A stretch of DNA of 64,000 nucleotides from Fomes fomentarius (Eukaryota; Basidiomycota; Agaricomycetes; Polyporales; Polyporaceae). The DNA lies in the NCBI GenBank assembly GCA_022606135.1, contig JABYQN010000013.1, positions 744,001 through 808,000 of the forward strand. The letters run 5' to 3'. A model generated the notes under the pieces. It made no database searches. It saw only the letters and a program-made list of their open reading frames with translations, and was not told the origin of the DNA. Positions 57,224-64,000 of the stretch are shown piece after piece. A program made the translations under genes and the position numbers. Within the stretch, counting starts at the first letter, position 1. Each line of letters starts with the position of its first letter.

Positions 57224-57315
57224 TAGGTTACTGTATACTCTGTTTAATCTGGACGTTTATTTGCTGTTTGTATGTTCATTCACAAGTACAAGTACCTAGC
57301 TACGCTGAGTGGGCG

Positions 57316-57614
57316 TGTTGAAAGTTGATACATCGCACTACTTACTTGCTACTTACTCGTTTACTTATCGCTCTTTGCTTACATAATGATGTTCGTTACC
57401 TCTTCGAAGTTTTCGTCTCGTCTTTCCTCAGCTGTTGACACTTACCGTGCACCAGACTGAGGTGAGACTCCATTGCATTAATCTATTCTATACCATGTAC
57501 TGACATGTAGATAGACCTCGTTCCTTACAGGTGAATAGATAAAGCTGTTGACACTTACCGTGCACCAGACTGAGACCTCGTTCCTTACAGACCGCTGCCC
57601 CAGAAACTTCCACA
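57316..57614 (+). repeat. Copia 3' LTR, 299 bp
   Basis: TGTTGAAAG ... CTTCCACA, identical by eye to the split 5' LTR. The short purine stretch GAGTGGGCG just before it may be the polypurine tract. GGATC follows at 57615-57619. Confidence 0.95.
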
Positions 57615-57619
57615 GGATC

Positions 57620-58010
57620 CTGTTCACGGAGATGCTGTTCCCTCTACCTGAATGGCGTGCGCATCTGCAACATGAATGAATATCAGCATCGCGCCCAAGT
57701 CACGATTTCTAATGCGCAGAACGTTCAGCCGGAGACATACCAGGATGTGCCCAGCTTGGGCAGTCGAAACCAAGGTATCAAAGGCCAATGCAGCCCTGCG
57801 GTCTTGCGGCTTTGAGGGCAATAATGCAGTGGCTTGGACAGGGATAGGAACGCGCCTGTGTGGTGTCAGCACGCATGGGCAACAAGATTGCGGCCGCCTG
57901 CGGGGAGATCGCGGCACTAGAAGTACGTCTGACACTGGCCGTTCGTGTCGAGGTTCTTCTGAGTGGGACAAGCAAAGATAGAGACGCAAATGTGAGGTAA
58001 GGTCACACAA
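57620..58010 (-). pseudogene. Possible gene remnant with conserved intron, copy A
   Basis: On the minus strand an open segment (RVPIPVQATALLPSKPQDRR, then AALAFDTLVSTAQAGHIL) ends at a clean donor GTATGTCTCCGG (57736-57747); the acceptor TTGCAG is followed by ATGCGCACGCCATTCAGG. The counterpart in copy B keeps the same frame, donor and acceptor, while the intron has diverged more, which hints at a coding past. The FDTLV stretch is faintly like basidiomycete multi-pass proteins of the DUF6533 type. I cannot find a complete gene. Confidence 0.3.
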
Positions 58011-58191
58011 GAGAGTCCTGTGTGTTGAGATAGAACGTCGGGCCCTTCGATTGTCCCCCTACGCTGGATCGGGGCCTTCAAGCGCGCGATAGATACAACT
58101 GCGGTACGGGCCGATGGTGGCCAGTAGCGCATGGGTCGGGGGACGCACTTCGAGGCTACATCAGCAGTGTTCGACATACAATTGCGCCGAG

Positions 58192-59047
58192 GGACACACA
58201 CATGCATTCAAGACGGGAAACATAACTTGAACAGTGAGCCTCGCACGACGCACAGATTACATCAGATGGTGGGCAGAACAAGTTTCCTAGGACACTCACC
58301 GATATATACAATTTACTGGTGCTGTAGAGCTATCCAAATACTCGATAATCAGATAGCATCCGGCAAGGACGAGTGCAAGTGTCAGGCAGCAGGCGAGGAC
58401 AGGCGCCGGACTATGTAGCTGTTTCGGTAAAAAAAAAACCCGACATGCACATTCGCACGAGTTGACACAAAATGACATTTTGTTCCGCAGTGTACTGTGT
58501 AGAGCGCATTATGAGAGCTCAGGCATGTTATACAAGCGTGTATACCACATTGTAGCTTGTTAGATCACCAGTGAACGAAGCAGAGAAACCAGAATGACTG
58601 CTGACATCCCCTATCATACTGTGCTTCCAGGATAGACTGAGTGACTAAAATTCGGCATTCAGCGTGTATACAGTCATACTAGGAAGTCTACTGGACCCAA
58701 CCCAAGATGATACGTGGCTTCTCTCAGGCTCAGAGAAATGATGAAATGGAGTTGAAGATGGAGATGGAGAGGGGAGATGGCAATGGGGTGGTTGAACCTA
58801 ATGGTGCTCTGTAGACGTGATTTTACCCAGCAGGCCCTCCCATAGACGCAGGTACTTGCATCGGAGCAGGCATACCCACAGGCAACATTTTTGATTTCTT
58901 GACTATTGGCCTCAGCACGTTCGCCTCCGCTACATATTTATGATTGTCTGCTGTCCACTCGTGTATGAAGCACTCGGATGTATTAGTAGTACATGTGCTC
59001 GGTGTCTTTAGACACGGCGTGCAAAGATAGATGTGTTGGCAGACAAC
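58192..59047. other. Spacer between the duplicated copies
   Basis: About 850 bp outside the visible alignment of copies A and B in this window. It has a nine-to-ten A run near 58430 and a GGAGATGGAGAGGGGAGATG purine tract near 58761-58780. No gene seen. Confidence 0.45.
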
Positions 59048-59557
59048 TCTATGTTTGAAGACAAAATCTTGAAGGGTGAGGGCGGGCATTAGTACTACTG
59101 TGTCTCCCACCAGTGATAGCCATCTAAGATCGGATCCCCGCCGTGTGCTCTGAGCTAACATCTTATTCACCTCGAAAGTCCGAGGCTCGCGCTCCTCGCA
59201 GAGTCTCCACTCACATTCAGTACAACTTGCATTGTGCAATCCCACGGGACCGTCATCATTGCGCCGTGCAGGCTCAGACGAAGCGATAAGAAAGAGAGAT
59301 AAGACTATATCAAAGCGGAGCAGGTCTAGTAGATTACGCATGTACATGTACCGGATATCGACGCGGCGAGAACAAAACCCAGAAGAACACGCTGACCGCC
59401 ACACTGCTCCCAAGCGTCTTCGCCCGGTCGTCGTACCGCGACCAGCCCGCGCGCGCCCTCCGATTGTGCTCATGACCGTGACCGTGGCTGGGGCTGGGGC
59501 CGGGGCTGTGGTGGCTGGGAAGAGGGTGGACGCGCGCGCAAGGACCCGGGTGGGGCG

Positions 59558-60933
59558 TCACAAGCATTGAGAGTAGTAGTCTGCAGACCATCATGAGCAC
59601 GATGCGATGAGCGATGAGCAACTGTGGTCGTGTAGGAAGGCGAAATGGTGAGGAGAAAGGAGACTCACCGTTCACGATCGTGCACGAGAAGGGCGCAACG
59701 CAAGCGGTCGCGCCGCTGAAGCCGATACCACCGCACTGGCCGAACTGTGCGACGGAACCTGTCTGTGAGGTCTGCGCGGGGGGTGCTGGGGCGGAAGTGC
59801 TGGCGGGGGGCGCGGGCGCAGCAGTGGTCTATGATAACATTTATATGGTCAGCTAGGCCTTCTCCCAGCGACGAGAGAAGGAAGACATACCGAAGGCGCG
59901 GGGGCGGGGCTGCCAGTACCGGCGCCGTAGAGCGGGGGTCCGGGGATGATGTAGGTGGTCTCGGTCCTGGCCTCGTTCGTATATAGGTTGACGTTCACTG
60001 TGATGGGAGGAAAGGGGGGGACGATGAGCACCTATCCGCGCGCATATATCTACGGGGAAATGAGTGAAAAAAAAAACTCACAGCCGGGGTCAGACGCGGA
60101 ATATCCCCCGGGGAAGGAGACGAGCTCATCAGCGGTGGGAGCACGGTCTCCGCCGCCGGTGATCTCCAGCTGCGCACACTCGGGGTAGATCTGTGCGGGG
60201 AGGGCGTGCAGAGCAATCGTCTCGAAGCGGATGAGGTAGTTGCCAGACGGGACGGACTCAGGGATCGTCGTCGTCCAGGTCGAGTTCTGGTCAATCATCT
60301 TGCCAGCCGCCCAGTAGCCGTCGCCGATCGTGCCCGACAGAAGGCCGGCCTCGTCGATCTTGAACCACTTGAGCGTAGCAGAGTTCACGCCAGTGCACGT
60401 GCTACCTGGGCATTGCGCGAGGTAGGTGAGCTGTGTGCGGCCGCGTGACGTCAGTGGGTGTTCACTGAGATGCCTGCAAGTCGTGAAGATGGACGTACCA
60501 TGGGGCCGTACGAGTGGATCCACTGGTTCCAGTTTGCGGTGATGGGCGAGCCAGCCTTGACGGTCGTGGTCAGCTGCAGCGCGCCGGAGCTGCCGTCGTT
60601 GTTGCAGTGCACCGTCGGGTCTGTCGGGTCAGTGATGGGATTGCTGTAGAGAAGTGATTGAGACACAATGCTATTGCAAACACTACTTTCTGCCCAGAAT
60701 ACGCACTAGCTCGACCACGGGCGCTGGATAGTGGTCTGACCAGTTGGGGACAGGTAAGGCTGCATGCATCGAAAGTGTCACCATACATTCATTCATCGAT
60801 AGAAGGAGATCGTACGCACAGACCATCCCTGGTAATTGGTGCCCTCAATCACGTACGAGAGGACACCGCCGTGTGCGAGGACCTGCGGGAATGCAGCCGA
60901 GGCGAGGGCGACGAGTGCGGCGAATGCGAACAT
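59558..60933 (-). CDS. AA9 lytic polysaccharide monooxygenase with CBM1, copy B, 316 aa
   Basis: Duplicate of the AA9 gene in copy A with the same seven exons (minus): 60933..60820, 60759..60707, 60643..60499, 60430..60082, 59997..59891, 59828..59669, 59580..59558. Six exons have the same lengths as in A; exon 3 is one codon shorter. Signal peptide, N-terminal His21, axial Tyr with its His/Gln partners, linker and CBM1 are all intact. The second copper His lies in NQWIHSYGPM, where copy A has NQVWPHPYGPM, so residues next to the copper site changed. Other changes include LYTNEARTETTY for LYTNQAKSETTY. The intron after exon 4 contains a run of ten T. No stop or frameshift, so both copies are probably expressed secreted enzymes with similar substrate. 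Confidence 0.93.
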
Positions 60934-63425
60934 CTTATGAATCTTTGGTCGCGGGCGTCGAATATCTCCAGTGAAGATGAGTGCTCGAGAGCCTGCATAT
61001 CGTCTAGGCCACCCCGTGGGGCTTTATAAGTACGCCATTCGCCGTCCAGTACCTATTTTACTTGCGCATGCCGCTGCACGCCCTGAGTACCTTGCCTCGC
61101 CAGCAGGCTACGAAGCCTTCCAGTGATCGTAAGTAGCCGGGCGTACGTGATAGTCGTGCACCCACGATTGGTCGCGCTGCGTTCCAATTGGCTCTTGCGC
61201 CCGGATATCCAACGGATGCGGGGTCATGCTTGCAAACGACGCTGTTCAACGAAGGCCGCGTCCAGGAACGAGGGACCGCGGGACGGTGAAGCCTGGCCAT
61301 GCGGCGGCACTGGACGTACTATGATGCCTCGACGCTGAGTTGGCATCCAGAACGGCCAGGTGTAGGAAGCGACCGACGCACGAAATCGACGGGGACGGGT
61401 TATCCTCGCCCAGAATTTCCGACATTCTAGAGTTTTGTACTTCGACCGCAGATACGTGAGAGATTCCGTGTCTCGAGTCCAGTTTCGTCTGTGAGGACCT
61501 CGCGGGCTGAGTTATTTGTGCGGCGTCGGCTGGTGCTGATTGAAGCACAATAGACTCATGGTCCGTCGTCCATCCAACGATCTAGTGTGGCTGCAAGAAC
61601 ATGGGCATGCAGAGTAAAGGGACAACCGCGCGACTACCGCTCCAGCGAGAAGATCCGAACCAGCATGGCATGGCGCCGTCGGTACGTTCTCGGTGAGTGA
61701 CGGACAGGCGAGGCGCACGGCTCTCGTTAGGAAGTACAGAACCAACACGAATCGGATTAAGTCTCCGGGCGACACCGATAATGAAGATAACAACATGGTG
61801 GCGTCCTGCAAGCGGAGCGGAACACGACAACGCGACATGCCTGAGATCGTGGCATATGGGCACGACAGCCTTCGCTGAGGAGTTACCTCTGAACATGTTG
61901 ACGTCCCGAGACCTATAAACGTCGTGCATTTAGCCGAAGACTGACTAAGAGCAAGACCCTGTGGCGCCGTGACGCATGTGCACATGGGATGCCAGACGAG
62001 CAAGTCGAAGACGAGCCGGATGCGTGGCAGGCGAGTAGGGGTATGGGATGCATTGGCTAGGTGCGTCATTTGTCGCAAGCATCTTGACTACCATGATGTC
62101 TAGTCCGGTCCACAGCCTTGCGCAGGGTACCTTACGTCATTGTTCAACTTACATCACTCTAACCCTAAAGTCGCTATGATGCTCACCTGTACGTTCGACA
62201 CCACCATCATCGACCACCCACACACCGGCTGGGAATGTCGGGATCGCCGCGGTAAAGCCGTGTCGCGTGCGATAGCTGAGTTTCCTGAGGCGAGATCGAT
62301 CGTTCCACTCCTTACAAGCATTGCTCGAGCCTAATTCAGTCAAACGCTGACTCAACAAGAGGAGAGACCTTTGCTCACCAGCAGAGGAACTGTGAAACTA
62401 CGCCGCAATGTACCGGCCCCGCAGCGGCGCAGCCGAGGACATGGCGAACCCCTTGAATAAACCCTCTATATATCGCTGTGCCGTTTCCACCCCTTCCTTT
62501 TCACATCGTGATCTTGCGCTTCATATCGACTACAGCTCATTTTAGGCGGCAACCAGTATGCATTTATGAGCAAGGGTCTAGTTCAGTGCGCATAAGTCGG
62601 GTTGAATGACTTAGGCAGTTGGTGACGTACGTACTTTGCACATCCACCGCCTTCCAGAGACCGACAAACATCGCGAATGCTCCCGAAGCCGCGTTCCCGT
62701 CGTAGAAGCTGAGCTCATAGTCGCACGGGCCGAGTACACGGCCGGGAAGACTGCGGAAGGGATGGGGAACGTAGCTGGCGTCAATGAGCCTTCAGGTGGC
62801 GCGAGTACTGGCTTGACCGTCCAGTCTGCTTTGCTGAATTGCAGTTCACTGGGCACAGGTACTGAGTACCCACCGGTGCCGTGGAGCATATCCAATTGCA
62901 CAGGGATAGCACATGCATTTATGTTAGTGCGGTCCCGAGGGTCCTTCATCACGATCAACTGCTGTATGTAGGGTGGCTGGGTTAAGCAGAGGAATGTTCA
63001 GCTATGTACCTGCGCGTTCGATCCCAAGGACGAATGAAATCATACGTGCCGAGTGAGGACGCTTGGGCGGCCCATATACGGCGCGAAGGCGGATAGACCC
63101 TGTACAACGACGTCGGCGCGCGGCCGATCTGCCTTAACTCCACGCTTCTTGGCATTCTCTGTATACAGTGAAGTAAGCGGGGGCCTGACCCAACAGGGAG
63201 AGTACTGTTTCTCACCTATGGCCCTGCGCCTGACGCGGCCTTATACCCAACTTCTAGCTGACGAACTGGCTCTACATCCCCGGAGTGCAGCGTCCGAATT
63301 CTCAGCACTGGTCTTCAGCATTCCCTCTTGGTGACGGCAAGGAATCAGACGCATATATGCGCTTCCTGTCTTCAGCACTCGCTGCCATAACATCTCGGAT
63401 ACCAATGCCTTCACGTTGGCGGCTC
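60934..63425. other. Duplicated non-coding stretch upstream of AA9 copy B
   Basis: About 2.5 kb aligning with 48481-51024. On the minus strand KKRGVKADRPRADVVVQG (near 63160-63100) and VMKDPRDRTNINACAIPVQL (62955-62896) are open, but no complete gene can be built; stops and frame changes interrupt them. The part of copy B around 62790-62900 is missing from copy A, where the text passes directly to CACCGGTGCC. Confidence 0.4.
61023..61028 (-). promoter_or_regulatory. TATA box of AA9 copy B
   Basis: TATAAA on the minus strand in the context CTTATAAAGCCCC, about 90 bp upstream of the ATG, matching copy A. Confidence 0.6.
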
Positions 63426-63469
63426 GGATCCTGCTCACGAAGCTGTTGTCCCCTCTAGCGCCGACTCGT

Positions 63470-63966
63470 CCTGAATGGCGTGCGCATCTGCAACATGAAC
63501 GTCAGCATCGGACCCAAGTCACACGATACGATATGTGCCCAGAACGCTCGGCCGGAGACATACCAGGATGCGCCCAGCTTGAAGGGTCGAAGCCAAGGTA
63601 TCAAAGACCACTGCAGCCCTGCGGTCTTGCGGCTTTGAGGGCAATAATGCGGGGGCTTGGACAGGGATAGGAACGCGCCTGAGTGGCGTCAGCACGCATG
63701 ATTGCAGCCGCCTGCCGTGGAGATCGCGGCACTAGAAGTTTGTCTAACGCTGGCCGTTTGTGTAGAAGTTCTTGTGAGTGGGACGAGCAAGAATAGGGAC
63801 CCAAATGCGAGGTGAGGTACACAGGAGGGTCCTGTGTGCTGAGATAGAACGTCGGGCCATTCGATTGTTCCCCTACGCTGGATCGGCGCCTTGCTCGCGA
63901 TTGATACAATTGGGGTACCCGATGGTGGCCAGTAGCGCATGGTCGCGGGACGTACTTCGAAGCCAA
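63470..63966 (-). pseudogene. Possible gene remnant with conserved intron, copy B
   Basis: Counterpart of the remnant at 57620-58010: RVPIPVQAPALLPSKPQDRR then AAVVFDTLASTLQAGRIL, a donor GTATGTCTCCGG, an intron with GCTGAC branch-type sequence, and ATGCGCACGCCATTCAGG after TTGCAG. Upstream frames do not extend it to a full protein. Unidentified. Confidence 0.3.
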
Positions 63967-64000
63967 GCCAGCAGTGTTCGACCAAACAGTTGCGCCGAGG

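Larger units (their letters stand above)
51030..57614 (+). mobile_element. Ty1/Copia LTR retrotransposon, 6585 bp
   Basis: Complete insertion bounded by TG...CA LTRs and a 5-bp target duplication GGATC at 51025-51029 and 57615-57619. Copy B of the segmental duplication shows the single GGATC empty site at 63426-63430. The 3' LTR is 299 bp; the 5' LTR is the same 299 bp plus an inserted 1.34-kb element. By eye the shared LTR sequence shows no difference, so the insertion is recent. The internal part holds a primer-binding site, gag, protease, integrase, reverse transcriptase and RNase H in Copia order (integrase before RT). Two frame changes interrupt the coding region. Confidence 0.95.
46720..58191. 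repeat. Segmental duplication, copy A (split by Copia)
   Basis: From about 46720 to 51029, and again from 57615 to about 58191 after the Copia element, the sequence aligns by eye with 59048-64000. Shared landmarks in order: the opening ATGTTTGAAG, the sequence ACAACTTGCATTGTGCAATC, the AA9 gene, the CCTATAAACATCATGCATTTAG-type block near 49500, the GCATATATG repeats near 50860-50960, and the TGAATGGCGTGCGCATCTGC block after Copia. Identity is high in exons and lower in introns and spacers. Copy A has two GCATATATGC modules (about 50860 and 50950) where B has one. Confidence 0.85.
59048..64000. repeat. Segmental duplication, copy B (runs to window end)
   Basis: Starts at ATGTTTGAAGACAAAATC (about 59050) and is collinear with copy A through to GTTGCGCCGAGG at the window edge, equivalent to about 58190 in A. 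Copy B lacks the Copia element and has a single GGATC (63426-63430) at the site. It may continue beyond the window. Confidence 0.85.

Overview
The window is nuclear DNA of a filamentous basidiomycete, most probably a wood-decaying polypore-type agaricomycete. The evidence is compact genes cut by many 45-75 nt GT-AG introns, GC-rich coding sequence, a DUF6593 protein, two AA9 lytic polysaccharide monooxygenases with C-terminal CBM1 modules, and a Copia retrotransposon whose primer-binding site matches the anticodon arm of initiator tRNA-Met. Gene models below were built by eye from splice signals and family homology; exon joins are given in each entry.

Left part (1-12.9 kb), gene-poor: a tandem family of F-box-like proteins (one 5'-partial gene, one second copy, one pseudogene), a short-chain dehydrogenase, an intron-containing tRNA-Thr(AGU), a serine-racemase-like PLP enzyme with a purine-tract frameshift or 32-nt intron, and a bacterial/organellar-looking tRNA-Leu remnant.

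Middle (12.9-42.4 kb), dense housekeeping core: Nup42-type FG nucleoporin (-), TFIID subunit TAF4 (-), mitochondrial-type methionine aminopeptidase (+), nucleoporin Nup188 (-) divergent from mitochondrial ribosomal protein uL13m (+), an acidic/basic nuclear-looking protein of unknown function (-), an SH3-SAM-PH-CH polarity scaffold related to Boi1/2 (+), TTC27/Emw1 (+), a DUF6593 protein (-), EMC6 (-) divergent from aspartate-semialdehyde dehydrogenase (+), and exosome subunit Rrp43 (+).

Right part (42.9-64 kb), accessory: two tandem intradiol ring-cleavage dioxygenases (-), then a large segmental duplication. Copy A (about 46.7-51.0 kb plus 57.6-58.2 kb) and copy B (about 59.0 kb to the window end) each hold an AA9-CBM1 gene with an identical seven-exon layout. 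Copy A was later split by a Copia element (51030-57614) with identical LTRs and a GGATC target duplication; copy B keeps the empty site. The Copia 5' LTR is in turn interrupted by a 1.34-kb TIR element absent from the 3' LTR. The order of events can therefore be read directly: duplication, then Copia, then the TIR element.

Functionally the right part suggests lignocellulose use (oxidative cellulose cleavage plus aromatic-ring opening). The middle part is ordinary core biology. I see no CRISPR, no secondary-metabolite cluster and no defence-type system.
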